A stretch of DNA of 64,000 nt, from assembly GCA_032988195.1 (NCBI GenBank), contig JANTQE010000004.1, positions 1 to 64,000 on the forward strand, in the 5' to 3' direction. Position 1 is the first letter of the stretch, and each line of letters begins with the position of its first letter. Positions 33,282 through 46,166 of this stretch are shown here, piece after piece. The notes beneath the pieces were generated by a model, which saw nothing but the letters and a program-made list of their open reading frames with translations, searched no databases and was not told the origin of the DNA. This stretch comes from Arachnomyces sp. PD_36 (taxonomy: Eukaryota > Ascomycota > Eurotiomycetes > Onygenales > Arachnomycetaceae). The position numbers and the translations under genes were made by a program.

Positions 33282-34807
33282 ATGTCGGAACCCATTAGAA
33301 ATAAGAAGGCGGATTTCCCGACGGCTCCGTATGTCTATTCTCTTGCCCCATCGCCCCTCGATCTCATCTCTGAGGGAGGAACTCCGCACTGACTTGTTGT
33401 GACCTTGCAGCACCCCTCAGAACACCCCTGCCAACAACGCGCCGATCTCATCGCATGCGCAACAGCCTGGAATCTCCAGCATCAAAGAGGGTGAGCCATT
33501 GTGTCTGCTTTACTGCGACGCTGGGTGTTTTAAATCTCAGTACTGACGATTATCCGCCTCCAGAGGACCTCGACCGTGCTGCCGCAGCATCGTTATTTGC
33601 GCAGAACCCAAGACTTGTCTCCATGATTCAGGGAAAGCTAGGCACTCTTGTGGGACGCTCCTCCGGGTATATCGAATCGTTGCCTGCACCTGTCCGCCGC
33701 CGTGTGGCCGGGCTTAAAGGTATCCAAAAGGAACATTCCCAGCTGGAAGCCGAATTCCAAGAAGAAGTGTTGCAGTTGGAGAAAAAGTATTTTAAGAAAT
33801 TCACGCCTCTTTATGAGAAGCGCGCAACCATCGTGAACGGAAATGCTGAGCCTACCGACGCGGAAGTCGAGGCAGGAAAGGCGGATGGTGAAGAGGACGC
33901 AAATGCGAACGAGGCAGAGGAAGGATCAGGTCAAGGAGATGCTGCCCAGCCTGTAGCGGCGGGGATCCCAGAATTCTGGCTTTCTGCCATGAAGAACCAG
34001 GTTTCACTGGCTGAAATGATCACCGACAAAGACGAAGCTGCCCTAAAGCACCTTGTGGATGTTCGCATGGAGTACCTCGATCGCCCCGGATTCCGTCTTA
34101 TATTTGAGTTTGCAGAGAATGAATTCTTCACCAACAAGACTCTTAGCAAAAGCTATTTTTACCAGGAGGAGAGCGGGTACGGCGGGGATTTTATCTATGA
34201 TCACGCAGAGGGGGACAAGATCGATTGGAAGGCTGACAAGGACTTGACTGTCCGGGTTGACAGCAAGAAACAACGCAACAAGAGTAAGTTTCCCTGTGAA
34301 CAGCAAAGGTTTTGTGACAAGAGGAAGGAAACAAAAACTAACTTCGCCGAATATAGGTACTAAGCAGACTCGCATTGTCAAGGTCACCGTGCCAACTGAA
34401 TCTTTCTTTAACTTCTTCTCGCCTCCCAAAGCTCCTACTGAGGAAGATGAAGTGGCTTCAGACATTGAAGATCGACTAGAGCTTGACTACCAATTGGGTG
34501 AAGATGTCAAAGAGAAACTCATCCCCCGCGCTATCGATTGGTTCACCGGAGAAGCTCTCCAATTCGAGGAATTAGATGATGACGCCGAGCTCGATTTCGA
34601 TGAAGATGACGATGACGAAGACGAGGATGATGACGAGGACGATGATGATGACCGGATATCTGACCGAGATGATGATGAGTCGGACGAAGAGGTAGGCCAC
34701 TAAATCCCCTGTCCCCTGACCCTTTTGTTTCTTGCCCCCATTAACTCTGTGTGCAGGATGGTACTTCAAAACCGAAGAAGGAGGCAGCAGAGTGCAAGCA
34801 GAGTTAA
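33282..34807 (+). CDS. NAP1: Nucleosome assembly protein 1
   Basis: This histone chaperone for H2A-H2B is also involved in mitotic signalling in yeast. Exons 33282-33328, 33411-33490, 33564-34283, 34357-34691 and 34757-34807 join to 410 residues. The protein starts MSEPIRNKKADFPTAP. The dimerisation helix region shows QGKLGTLVGRSSGYIESLP followed by RRRVAGLKGIQ. The NAP domain contains GIPEFWLSAMKNQ, FEFAENEFFTNKTLSKSY and DWFTGEALQFE. The C-terminus is a long Asp/Glu tract (34576-34690), characteristic of the family, and the last exon adds a short lysine-containing tail. The choice of ATG follows the conserved short N-terminus and the two small first exons. Confidence 0.96.
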
Positions 34808-36101
34808 ATACCTTGAATCATGATGGATGTCGGTCTTCCAGTCTTGCTCTTGAGCAGTTTTAGAATGCCTTCAACAACGGTATAAGGGGACACATTCATA
34901 TGACCCATTACATTTCTTTCTCTCTGTTGGCCTTTTAAAACCATAACACGTGTAATACGCAATTTCTCCTGCTTCCCATTCCACCGCTCCCCCCAAGTTC
35001 TACCACAGCAACCGGCCTAGTTTCTTTCAAATCGTGCTGGATCAGTTGCCAAAAACAATTATCTGCCTTGGCTTTCTCCGAATTTTCTTCATCCTATCTC
35101 TTGAATTCTGGCGGGCGTGAGGCGCTCGGGTTTGACTTTAATCGACTTCGTGTACCTATCTACCACCTACAGTTATTGCAGCTGGGGGCTTCCAGTAAAT
35201 GCGGCCGAAAAGTTCGTTCCTTTCTATAGAAGCTTCATGACCACCTGCTAGTAAAATTCAACTTTCGTTATGTATTCCGTTCGTCGCGACAGTTTGCAGA
35301 TGGGAAGCCAATTATCTCCAACCCTTCAGGTCCCAGTGCGCAAGGGGAGGACTTGAGCAATATTTGAAAGTATTCAGGATGTCAACAGACGGTGTCGCCG
35401 TGTCGCCACCAATTCTCCGTGATCCCCCCGAGTTTTACCTTTCCCCTGACTCTGTACCGTTGGTAAATAATACCTCATAGTTTGCTGGTTGCCGACCCAG
35501 GGGCAAGAACTTTTTGATCTTTTCTTTTCGAGAACTCCCTTTGTCTGTCTAGTCTCGTATTATTTCTTGCCTTAAAGAACACACGTGGAAGTGGGAAACA
35601 GAGAAATTCCGAAACAAAGGGGAAAAATCTCCTTAACGACTTGCAAATCCTCCGATTCATAATTTTCAAGACTCGTCGACCAGCTGCCCCATTCCTCTGA
35701 GCTAAATGTGAAATTTGAGTCTATTAATATTACTTCAAGGGTAAAAGGGTAGGGAAGGTGAGTTCCTTGGAGCCGTTCAGGGGGCAAGGCTCTCGCAGAA
35801 TGGAAGTATTAGCGGCTAACTTAGTGCCTTTCTGGTCCGGCCAGCCTCCGGAAATTCAGACGATCTCTCAAAAAGTGAACTCCAGGTCGACAACTTTTGT
35901 CTGTGGACACGCATCGAAGATGCTCATCTGTGACCGCCATCTTATTTCCAAATTTTGATACTCATGAACCTATTCATCCCACGAACCTTCACGTCGACAC
36001 TTATCTTTTTTTATTATTAGACATTGGATTCTTTCCAACGAGAACGACTCCGTCGGTGCTCTTCCGAAGTTCTTCTTGGGTAACCCCCAGCGGACAGCTC
36101 G
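34808..36101. other. Intergenic, NAP1 3' flank and long MYO2 promoter/leader
   Basis: These 1.3 kb hold the NAP1 3' UTR and the promoter and probably a long 5' leader of the myosin gene. Short frames on both strands (35475-35787, 35758-36118) are unsupported. I see no RNA gene or repeat. Confidence 0.5.
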
Positions 36102-39100
36102 ATGGCGCACAGCTATGAGGTCGGGACAAGGGCGTGGCAGCCCGATACAACGGAAGGATGGATCTCCTCAGAGGTCGCGGAGAAGTCGGTGGACGGTGAT
36201 AATGTGACGTTGGTTTTCCAACTGGAGAATGGAGAGGTTCGTCAACTATCCAAGCCCAGGCGTGTTTCGCTCTTCCGTGAAAGCTGATCAAGTTGTGCCA
36301 TGCAGTCCAAAACGGTCAAAACGACGATAGCGGACCTACAGATGGACAATAACTCGTCGCTCCCGCCGCTGATGAATCCCGCGATGCTTGAAGCTAGTGA
36401 AGATTTGACCAATCTATCGCATTTAAACGAGCCAGCTGGTATATATATATAGATCTCCACGCCTCTATCCGATCCCATGCCTAATACACTTACAGTGCTG
36501 CAGGCTATCAAGTTACGATACTCGCAGAAGGAGATTTATACCTACAGCGGTATCGTATTGATTGCAACAAATCCGTTTGCTAGGGTGGATTCTCTCTACG
36601 TTCCACAGATGGTACAAATCTACGCCGGAAAACAAAGAGCATCGCAAGCTCCCCATCTATTCGCCATTGCCGAGGAAGCTTTTGCGTAAGGCATTCTTCC
36701 AAATACCACCGTTCCCCATACTAACTCTGGATTAGGGACATGTTACGTGATTCCAAGAACCAAACGATCGTCGTTTCCGGGGAGTCGGGGGCTGGGAAAA
36801 CAGTCAGCGCCAAATACATAATGCGCTACTTTGCGACCAGGGAGTCACCGGAGCAGCCTGGGAAATATACTGCCGGGCGGGCGGATGCCATTAGTGAGAC
36901 CGAGGAGCAGATTCTAGCAACAAACCCGGTCATGGAGGCCTTTGGGAATGCCAAAACTACCCGGAACGACAACTCCTCGAGGTTCGGCAAATATATCGAG
37001 ATCATGTTCGATCAGAAGACAAGTATTATCGGTGCCAAAATAAGAACATATCTTTTGGAACGTTCACGGTTAGTCTTCCAGCCGCTGAAGGAAAGGAACT
37101 ATCACATCTTCTATCAACTTGTTGCCGGCGCCACCGAAGCGGAACAACAAGACCTCGGACTTCTCCCAGTTGAAGAGTTCGAATATCTCAACCAAGGAGG
37201 ATCTCCCATCATTGACGGTGTCGACGACAAGGCTGAATTTGAAGCGACGCGAAAATCCCTGACCACCATTGGTGTTCCAGAGTCTTCCCAAAACAATATA
37301 TTCCGCATTCTTGCCGCACTTCTGCATATGGGTAATGTGAAAATCACAGCTACGCGGACTGATTCGTCGCTTTCCCCCACCGAGCCGTCCCTTGTCCGAG
37401 CTTGTGACATGCTAGGGATAGACGTCACTGAATTCGCGAAATGGATTGTTAAGAAGCAACTTATAACGAGAGGCGAGAAGATCACCTCGAACCTTACTCA
37501 GCAGCAAGCTATCGTCGTGCGAGACTCGGTTGCAAAGTTCATCTACTCAAGTCTATTCGATTGGCTTGTTGAGAGTATCAACCGCGGCCTTGCCACGGAG
37601 GAGGTACTGAGCAGAGTGAAATGCTTCATCGGGGTGTTGGATATTTATGGCTTTGAGCATTTTGCCAAAAATTCCTTTGAACAGTTCTGTATCAACTACG
37701 CCAATGAGAAACTCCAACAGGAGTTTAACCAGCATGTCTTCAAACTTGAGCAGGAGGAGTATGTGAGGGAACAGATCGACTGGAAATTTATCGACTTCTC
37801 CGACAACCAGCCGTGCATAGATCTGATCGAAGCCAAACTAGGAATCCTGGCCCTACTCGATGAAGAATCGCGCTTGCCTATGGGTTCTGATGATCAGTTC
37901 GTTACCAAGCTGCACCATAACTTCGCCGCCGATAAACAAAAGTCCTACAGGAAGCCTCGCTTCGGGAAGTCCGCCTTCACGGTCTGCCATTATGCAGTTG
38001 ATGTTACCTATGAGTCCGATGGTTTTATTGAGAAAAATCGCGACACCGTCCCTGATGAGCATATGGAAATTCTTCGGAAATCCTCTAATAGCTTTATTCG
38101 GGAGGTTCTGGATGCTGCTTCCGCCGTGCGTGAGAAGGACTCTGCAGCTGTATCCTCCAAACCGGTAGCAGCTCCCGGGAGAAGGATCGGAGTTGCTGTC
38201 AATCGTAAACCTACTCTCGGCGGGATATTCAAATCCTCTTTGATCGAACTTATGAACACTATCAACTCAACGGATGTTCATTATATCCGATGCATAAAGC
38301 CCAATGAGGCCAAAGAGGCCTGGAAGTTTGAAGGACCCATGGTTTTGAGTCAGTTGCGAGCATGTGGTGTTTTGGAGACCGTGCGTATCAGCTGTGCCGG
38401 ATATCCAACTCGTTGGACTTATGAAGAGTTTGCGCTTCGGTATTACATGCTGTGTCATTCTTCCCAATGGACATCTGAAATTCGTGAGATGGGTCACGCA
38501 ATATTGAGGAAGGCCCTCGGGGATATCAGCCACCAGAAGCAAGATAAATACCAACTCGGTTTGACGAAAATCTTCTTCAGGGCAGGCATGCTCGCCTTCC
38601 TTGAGAACCTGCGAACCTCTAGGCTCAATGAATGTGCCATCATGATCCAGAAGAATCTTAAATGCAAATTCTACCGCCGCAAGTACCTCGAAGCTCTGGA
38701 ATCAATTCTCACGTTCCAAGCTTTGATCAGAGGTTACACGTCAAGGCAACGTGCTGAAGATGCCCGGCAGACCAAAGCTGCTACAACTCTGCAGAGGGTG
38801 TGGCGAGGCCAGAAAGAAAGAAAACGATACTCGGAAATTCGAAACAACGTTATCTTGTTCGAGTCTATCGCCAAAGGCTTCCTGTGCAGGAGAAACATCA
38901 TGGAGACCATGCTCAGCAATGCGGCTAGAACGATCCAGCGTGCGTTCCGGTCCTGGCGTCAATTGCGCGAATGGCGGCAATACCGCAGGAAGGTTGTTAC
39001 TGTACAGAACCTCTGGAGAGGGAAGCAGGCACGCAGCGAATACAAAAAGCTACGAGAAGAAGCGAGGGATCTCAAGCAGATCTCCTATAAGCTGGAGAAC

Positions 39101-41158
39101 AAAGTTGTCGAGCTTACTCAATCCCTCGGCACATTGAAACGAGAGAACAAATCTTTGGTTACGCAACTCGAGAACTATGACGGCCAGCTCAAGTCGTGGA
39201 GGAGCAGACACACTGCTTTGGAGTCTAGGTCCCGAGAACTTCAAGCCGAAGCGAACCAGGCCGGTATAACTGCGGCGAGGCTAACCGCCATGGAAGAGGA
39301 TATGAACAAGCTCCAACAAACTCACACAGAGACGCTGAGCACCGTTAAGCGCCTTCAAGAGGAGGAGCGGACAACCCGGGAGTCTCTGCGTGTAGCAAAC
39401 GAAGAAGTCGAAAAACTGCGGCAATTGAACCTCACCCATGAGAACGATCAGGGCTCCCTTCGTCAGCAGATCACTGATCTTCAGGAGGAGCTAGAGACCG
39501 CCAAACGATCCGCCCCAGTGAATGGCGTCGTTGCCGGCGAGTTGCAGAATGGCAACTCTGTTCAGCCTCCTCCGAATGGCCTGATCAATCTCGTTTCTTC
39601 GAAGAAGCCAAAACCGAAGAGAAGAAGCGCTGGGGCGGAAAAGATCGAAACCGATAGGTTCAGCGGTGTCTACAATCCCAGACCGGTATCCATGGCAATA
39701 ACGAACCATCAGAACCTTTCTGGTTCTACCTTTACCCCAGGGCTTGACTCCGTCGAGGTTGAGCTGGAACATTTACTTTCCCAGGAAGATGAACTCAATG
39801 ATGAAGTAACCATGGGTCTCATCCGTAACCTCAAGATTCCCATCCCCGGCTCCAGTCCACCACCTACTGATAAAGAGGTTTTGTTTCCTTCTTACCTGAT
39901 CAACCTCGTCACCTCTGAGATGTGGAACAATGGATTTGTTAAGGAATCGGAACGATTTTTGGCCAACGTCATGCAGTCAATTCAACAAGACGTTATGCAG
40001 CACGAGGGTGAAGATGCCATTAACCCGGGCGCTTTCTGGCTTTCTAACGTCCACGAGATGTTATCATTTGTCTTTCTCGCTGAGGATTGGTACGAAGCTC
40101 AGAAGACGGACAATTATGAATACGACCGCCTCCTGGAGATTGTTAAACATGACTTGGAAAGTTTGGAGTTCAACATCTATCACACTTGGATGAAGGTTCT
40201 CAAGAAGAAACTGGTTAAAATGATTGTTCCGGCCATAATTGAATCGCAGTCTCTTCCTGGATTCGTCACGAGTGAAACGAATCGCTTCCTTGGAAAACTA
40301 CTTCCGTCAAATAACGCTCCTGCCTACAGCATGGATAACCTTCTAAGCCTTCTCAACAATGTTTTCAAGGCTATGAAGGCTTACTACCTGGAGGACTCGA
40401 TCATCACGCAAACTGTTACCGAGCTTCTCAGGCTCGTCGGGGTTACAGCCTTTAACGATCTCCTGATGCGGAGGAACTTTCTGTCTTGGAAGCGCGGTCT
40501 GCAAATTAACTATAATATCACCCGGATCGAAGAATGGTGCAAGAGCCATGACATGCCGGAAGGCACTCTACAATTGGAGCATCTTATGGTCAGTGACATG
40601 GTGATTCCCCAAACCCCGTCTTACATATCTAACAACGTGTGCAGCAAGCAACGAAGCTTTTGCAGCTCAAGAAAGCTACTCTTAACGATATCGAAATAAT
40701 TCAGGATATTTGCTGGATGTGAGTTCTTCAGGACCCCTAAGTGCATCGTGCTCTGTGTTGACATTGAGTTCCTAGGCTTTCCCCCAACCAAATCCAAAAG
40801 CTTCTCAACCAGTACCTGGTGGCCGACTATGAGCAACCCATCAACGGCGAGATCATGAAAGCTGTCGCCTCACGTGTGACTGAAAAGAGCGACGTTTTGC
40901 TCCTGACCGCTGTAGATATGGAAGATAGCGGCCCATACGAGATCGCCGAGCCCAGGGTGATAACTGCTTTGGAAACCTACACTCCTTCTTGTGAGCTTCC
41001 GATCCCATACAACCAGCGTATTCGATGACACTAACCAGTGATATGCAGGGCTTCAAACTCCTCGGCTTAAACGGTTGGCGGAGATCGTCTCAGCGCAAGC
41101 CATGGCTCAACAAGAGAAACTAGACATGAGCGAAAACGTGGCCGCCGAATCCGCATAA
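36102..41158 (+). CDS. MYO2: Class V myosin heavy chain
   Basis: This actin motor carries vesicles and organelles along cables and is essential for polarised hyphal growth. The protein starts MAHSYEVGTRAWQPDTTEGW, the SH3-like N-terminal fold of class V myosins, split by short introns. Motor motifs follow: the P-loop GESGAGKT (about 36778-36801), switch I NDNSSRFGKYIE, switch II DIYGFE, and the relay/actin-binding stretches. The neck has several IQ-type motifs (IQKNLKCKFYRRKY, LQRVWRGQKERKRY, IQRAFRSWRQ). A coiled coil and a Pro/Lys-rich linker come next. The globular DIL cargo domain is the C-terminal part (SNVHEMLSFVFLAEDWY, KLLQLKKATLND, IQDICWMLSPNQIQKLLN). The last exon ends MSENVAAESA. 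Most of the gene is one exon of about 3.9 kb (36740-40588). The total is close to 1,570 residues. Confidence 0.97.
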
Positions 41159-41977
41159 CATGCTTTTCACCTCTTCTTAGACCAGTTACTTACGTGTCCC
41201 CGTTATTTATGAGCATTGCGATACTGCGCCGGTTGACCCCTTCCTTGTTCCCGGTTCCTAGGGAGATAAAAGGTTGGGAAGTCTTTAACGTTTTTCCTTC
41301 TCCTGAATCTTTTTTTATCTATCATTCTGTCAGGTTGATTCTGCCTTGTTTTACCCCGTTTCTTCTTTGGTGTCACGGATATATCGGTGTCATTTTGTTG
41401 GGTTTCGACCACAACCGTGTCCGTTTATCTTGAGCTCTATTTTCGTTCCAAATTTACCTGTTGCTGCTCCTTCCAAACCAGCCTTCTGCTCCCGTGGACC
41501 GTATTTGCACGGCTCTGTCGTTTTGGAATTTCTTGTATCTGTAGAGAGAACTTAGATGATGGGCTACGCTGGGTTAACGGGGCGTTTGCAACTCTGTCTA
41601 TGAGATCCAATTATCTATATCATGCGATCATATGAAGCTAACTTGTTTTGCCCATTCTATGAAGAAGTATCTTGATGATTCTATTCACCGGTAAATTCCA
41701 CATCTATTTAGATACATTGTGCTGCATTTCGGCTGGGTGTGAAATAGGGTCCGCATAACCCCACTGGCAAGAGTTCGAATTTCCATCGAATTCCGCCAAC
41801 TTTACGACTGACTGGATTTATTTTTCTCCCCCACCCTCTGGTGGTTCTCAAGAGCATCATTTTCACTGCTAACGTCCAAAGGACATACATACACACGATC
41901 ACCAAACAATATCTTCCTACTCGGTTTTATATATATTTTTGCCAAAACCCCGCATTTTGAATCTTGTAAATCATATC
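41159..41977. other. Intergenic, MYO2 3' UTR and HAM1 promoter
   Basis: T-rich 3' flank of the myosin gene, then the HAM1 promoter. GAGTTCGAATTTCC near 41770 recalls a tRNA T-loop, but there is no matching D arm or acceptor stem. No gene is supported. Confidence 0.55.
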
Positions 41978-42933
41978 ATGGCCAACATCAAGACCATAAA
42001 CTTTATCACCGGGAATAAGAACAAGCTTGCAGAGGTTGAAGCACTTATCGGAGATGTCGTAGAAGTGCAGAATCGAGCCATTGATATACCTGAAATCCAA
42101 GGGACAATTGAAGAGATCGCCAAGGAGAAGTGCAGAAAGGCTGCGGACGCGGTATGTGTACAAGAAGGCTCTTGTACAAGCCCCATCTATTCAACACACT
42201 GTGGGTTCTTTTTTCTTTTCTACTCTCCTACTGACCGTCATTTCCGGTATAGGTTCAGGGCCCAGTTCTAACAGAAGATACCGCTCTCTCATTCAACGCC
42301 CTGGGCGGCCTGCCAGGGCCATATATGTACGTACTGATAACCCCAGCGTATAAAAAAAATACATACAAAACCATCTTTATCCTGGATAAGAAACTGTATT
42401 TACTAATCTTTAGCCTAGCAAATGGTTCCTCGAGTCCCTCGGCCATGAAGGCCTAAATAAAATGGTCGACCCGTATGAAGACAAATCCGCGGAGGCAATC
42501 TGCACATTCGCTTTCTCCACCGGGCCAGGTGCAGAACCGATACTCTTTCAGGGGAGGAGAGAGGTATGACCTCACATCACAACGTGAAGAAAATGCCATT
42601 CGGTTCCTGTCGGCTAACGGAGCTAGGGGCGGATTGTACGGCCACGAGGACCAGCCAAATTCGGTGAGTCGCAGGAGAGAAAGAGATAAACTCTGCGCCC
42701 TCGTATCCTTATAGGTAGACAATGTTGACGCATATTGACAGGTTGGGACCCCGTTTTCGAGTATAGAGGTCAGACGTATGCCGAGATGGAAAAGGAGGAG
42801 AAGGTAAGTCCTCGTCCATCCGTGAAACGGAGAGATCGAACTAGACAGTCGCTGATTTCAATACCCCCAGAACAAAATATCCCACCGCTATCTAGCATTG
42901 CTGAAGCTGAAAGAGTGGATCAGCGGCTCGTAG
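41978..42933 (+). CDS. HAM1: Inosine triphosphate pyrophosphatase (HAM1)
   Basis: The enzyme hydrolyses ITP, XTP and their deoxy forms, keeping damaged purines out of nucleic acids. Exons 41978-42151, 42253-42326, 42419-42563, 42627-42663, 42742-42803 and 42871-42933 give 184 residues, the usual family length. Motifs are ITGNKNKLAEVEALIG, EIQGTIEEIAKEKC, the active-site stretch VLTEDTALSFNALGGLPGPY, CTFAFSTGPGAEPILFQG, RGPAKFGWDPVFEY and the conserved end EKEEKNKISHRYLALLKL. The start at 41978 fits the conserved NFITGNKNK near residue 8; an upstream in-frame ATG at 41939 is probably leader. The stop is only 62 bp from the stop of the convergent FAP7 gene. Confidence 0.95.
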
Positions 42934-42995
42934 GCCTCAGTTCGCAAAAGCTGGTTAAGATGGGATTCAAATGTCGGAAAAACTTGAACGAATCT

Positions 42996-43686
42996 TCAAC
43001 CAGCGCGCACCGAGTGCGATTCCCTCCATGAATTCACCCAGCTAACTATCCGATCACAATTGCTCTCAATATCACTATCATTCTCGCTTTTTAGGTCGAT
43101 CACGATCTCGGCATCGTAAGATTCCTTAGCTTCTTCTAGGAGGACTTCAAATATCTCCGCGTCCAAGTTTTCTTGTAGCTTTGCTTCGGGATACCCCCTA
43201 TAAGTAGTCGGTTAACCGTAGTCTGAGGGCACAGAGGCCTGTGGGAGTCTCTACCTAGCAGAAAGCCGGTCATATAATATAGAGGTTTCGGGGCACCGGA
43301 GCACCACCACTAGATCAATCCAATCCTTTGGGAATAAATCACAGGCGTGCCAGTCGACTAGGCACCCCCCCTTTACTAGGTCATCCTCGATAGCATCCAG
43401 CAACTGTATCCGCCCTCCTCTCATCGTCAGTCATCTTTTTGTCTCGCTTTCTTCCCCATCCCCACTACACTACCCCGCCGCAGCACATCCAAATTGATCG
43501 TACCTTGTCCTCGTCAACGATATAACTTTTCAATTCCTGGTCAAAGCCCTCATGGCATCCTCGCTCCTTCACCACCTGGTTGACAGAGAGGTGTTTCAAG
43601 CCGCTTTCCTGTGCGAGTTGTTCGCAGTGGACCGTCTTTCCCACTCCTGGGGTCCCGGTGACCACTACGTTCGGAGAAGATCTCAT
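42996..43686 (-). CDS. FAP7: Adenylate kinase isoenzyme 6 / Fap7
   Basis: This is a nuclear P-loop ATPase/AMP kinase required for the last steps of 40S subunit (18S rRNA) maturation. Exons 43504-43686, 43255-43403 and 42996-43197 join to 177 residues. Visible features are the P-loop GTPGVGKT, LKHLSVNQVVKERG, the stretch CLVDWHACDLFPKDWIDLVVVLRC, RLSARGYPEAKLQENLDAEI and EEAKESYDAEIVIDLKSE near the end. All of these are in the expected family order. The N-terminus MRSSPNVVVTGTPG is short, as usual for AK6. The gene converges tail to tail with HAM1, leaving a very short shared 3' region. Confidence 0.95.
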
Positions 43687-44532
43687 TGCGGCGATGTACG
43701 ATCCAAACAGGTTTCGGAAGTCAATTAGAAACGGAATCTATAGGTGTGCTCTGGTTTTGGTATAACGGAGGGCGCTCCAGGTTGCTTTTAGGTGTGGGCA
43801 GAAAGGTAAGTTGGTTCTCATAAATTTCGGCGAGGTCAAAATTTCTGGTGACTAATTGAACTATGAGATCTACTACATACTTCGAAAGCTCTTGATGCCA
43901 GACCATTATATGCCTCCTTGGAATCGTCACGTAGCCGGTGAATCAATCTTCAAGGGAAGAAAGAATTGAAACGGAGACGGGTAGTTTGGATATGCAGATA
44001 ATTCGAATATCATTTGATTCCAACCCGTAAAATATTTATCGACTTTCATTTGGTCATCGAATAATGGAATAAGCTATGCTATCTAAGACCCTCAAGTCCA
44101 TGTCATCTCTAAAGGGGTTGGATTTAATTATGTATCCGCGGACCGTGAAATCACTCGGGGTTCACGGTTTATAGCAACGGTTATGTGTTCTTGCATTTCC
44201 CTATCGAATATAAGAAAAGAGGCAAGGTTGAACAATGTGTGTATATTTCGTGAGCCCGGGAAGCATCTTCCCAGAGACCTGAATATAACCTTTCCTATCA
44301 CTGCAAGGAGCTGCAGCCCATAGAACACACGGCATGCATAGGCCTGGGCCGTTACGAGCTGTGGAGATACGCGAGAAAGCCCGCCTGGAACCAAGAGGCC
44401 GATTGCTGAGGCTAGGAGGATTGATGTTAATATTTGTTCTTTTTAACAGGGTTAATAATACGGGAAACTCCAGTGATACCTCCTATCCATTCTGTGGTGT
44501 TGTCATTGTCATTGACATGAGTATAAATTGCA
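43687..44532. other. Intergenic, FAP7 promoter and ZUFSP 3' flank
   Basis: About 850 bp without a recognisable coding exon or RNA. Short frames on either strand, such as 43721-43930 and 44128-44394, lack support. Confidence 0.5.
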
Positions 44533-46166
44533 TCAGGTCACCAGCTGAAGGGTCTCAAAAGCCCGATATTTCTGTAGATAGGCGCCGCCCCTTCGATAAG
44601 CGCGCATAATCTGGGTAGATTCCGGTGACTTGACGGCCCCGCCAATGAGCCGCCGCATGGCTGGAGATGTTTTAAACATCGGATCGAAGACGAGTAAATT
44701 GGCGTTACCGTTGGTACGTAGTTCGATACCTACAATCGTCAGAGAGTGACCTGGTGGCTTCCTGTATAAGCCTCTGTCCCCACCAACACATTCTTAGGGT
44801 ATATGAGTTGTTACCCTGATGCTGGAGATAAACAGGTGGTAGTTTTGTCTGAAGGACTTTCCCGTCAGTTTCTGACCCATCTGCTTGGCCGAAGTAATTG
44901 GCCACAGCGACGAGAAGACTGTCATGGGCTCGTGCGTCGCTTGTGGGGTTAAACGCGTTGGCTTCGCAGCTAGGAAATAGATTCTCGTGTTAGATCCAAG
45001 TCCAAGCCTGGGGCATATTGTCTAGACTTACAGTACGCCTACGCTCATGAAAAGAGCCTGTGCCTGCTACAAATTAGCCAATACTTCAGGGTGCAGAGTA
45101 TGAGGCATACTTCAGGCGTCCCGATATATTTCCTTGTCCCTCGGATACCTCCAGTCTCAACCCTCCCGGTGCTATTGAAACCAAGATCCCAGGCTTCCTC
45201 GATCATATCCTGTAGTTTCATGATCGACGGTACCCGGCCGGGGAATCGCTGATGGCCATCAGCGCGAGAATCCTGGATGTAGGAGACCATCATCTGGATA
45301 TTCCTATACCCGCAAAATCCTCCTTCCTTTGGTAGCTTGAAAATATGTCGGACTTCGGGGCTACAGAGAAAGGCCTTTTCCACTGAAGAATCTTTTTCAC
45401 AAAGCCCAGCAAGAATCGGGATAAGATGGGAGGTCTCATTGGCGACGGTCTCAACCTTGACCAGCTTCCCGTCAGGTCCGATTTGATTGGACGTGGTCAC
45501 CTTGGTACCGTCTTCCAAAAGGTTCCGAAGCCAGGTTGGCATTTGCTTCTCGTGTGCATGGGGCCCTAATTCCGAACGCTAGAAAGAGGTTAGCTACGGG
45601 TCGGTATTCGCTGGAGGGGATGGGGTTGGTCGCACCCCAAGCCGGCGAGTCCTCCCCGGCCCGTTCTGCTTTCCCTTGCTTGCCGGGGAGCCGAGTTTTG
45701 GGATGTGGTCATGGTCGCGGAGGGCTTTCGATATGTCTGTGGCGAAACGGTCTTCAATTAAATCCTTCGAGCTACTTGAGCGCGGAAGGTCGTCCTCGAC
45801 GGCCGCCCCAATATCCCCCAAAGCCATCTCCTCGGCGACGTGGAAATCCAGGTGATTCGTGAGCTCGCTCGCCACAACAATCTCCCCACATCCACGCGGG
45901 CATTCCGCATATCCATCGCCCGTATCATTTCCAGAAACGTCCCGCGCCGTTCCCGCGGCCTCTGAAACCCCCATGGCAGCAGTCTCGTCGTCGTCATCAT
46001 CTTTGGCAATGAAGGGAGAATATCCCCCTTCGGGATGGCAAAGCTCGACATGTTGGGAAAGAAAGTAGGTATCCGAATCTGAAAATTCACAAAAAGGGCA
46101 GTCTAGAACCTCGGGAGGCTGGGTGTCGAAAGAGGATCCCTGTGAAGGGTGAGGAGCATCTGCCAT
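44533..46166 (-). CDS. Peptidase C78 / ZUFSP-type deubiquitinase
   Basis: The protein combines N-terminal zinc fingers with a C78 cysteine-peptidase domain, the architecture of ZUFSP/ZUP1, which cuts K63-linked ubiquitin chains. It starts MADAPHPSQGSSFDTQPPEV. The zinc-finger-like motif CPFCEFSDSDTYFLSQHVELCH is followed by an acidic stretch and a second one, CPRGCGEIVVASELTNHLDFH. After a linker the peptidase domain has GGFCGYRNIQMMVSYIQ with the catalytic Cys, then ALFMSVGV, GHSLTIVGIELR with the catalytic His and LLVFDPMFK with the Asp. It ends YRAFETLQLVT at 44533. Five exons join in frame. The intron at about 45580-45635 starts GTGCGA and has a GCTAAC branch point. The specific ubiquitin-like substrate in this fungus is an inference. 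Confidence 0.9.

Noticed and set aside
41760..41800. Possible tRNA T-loop (GAGTTCGAATTTCC)
   Set aside because: There is no upstream D arm or anticodon stem at suitable distance, and the T stem does not pair.
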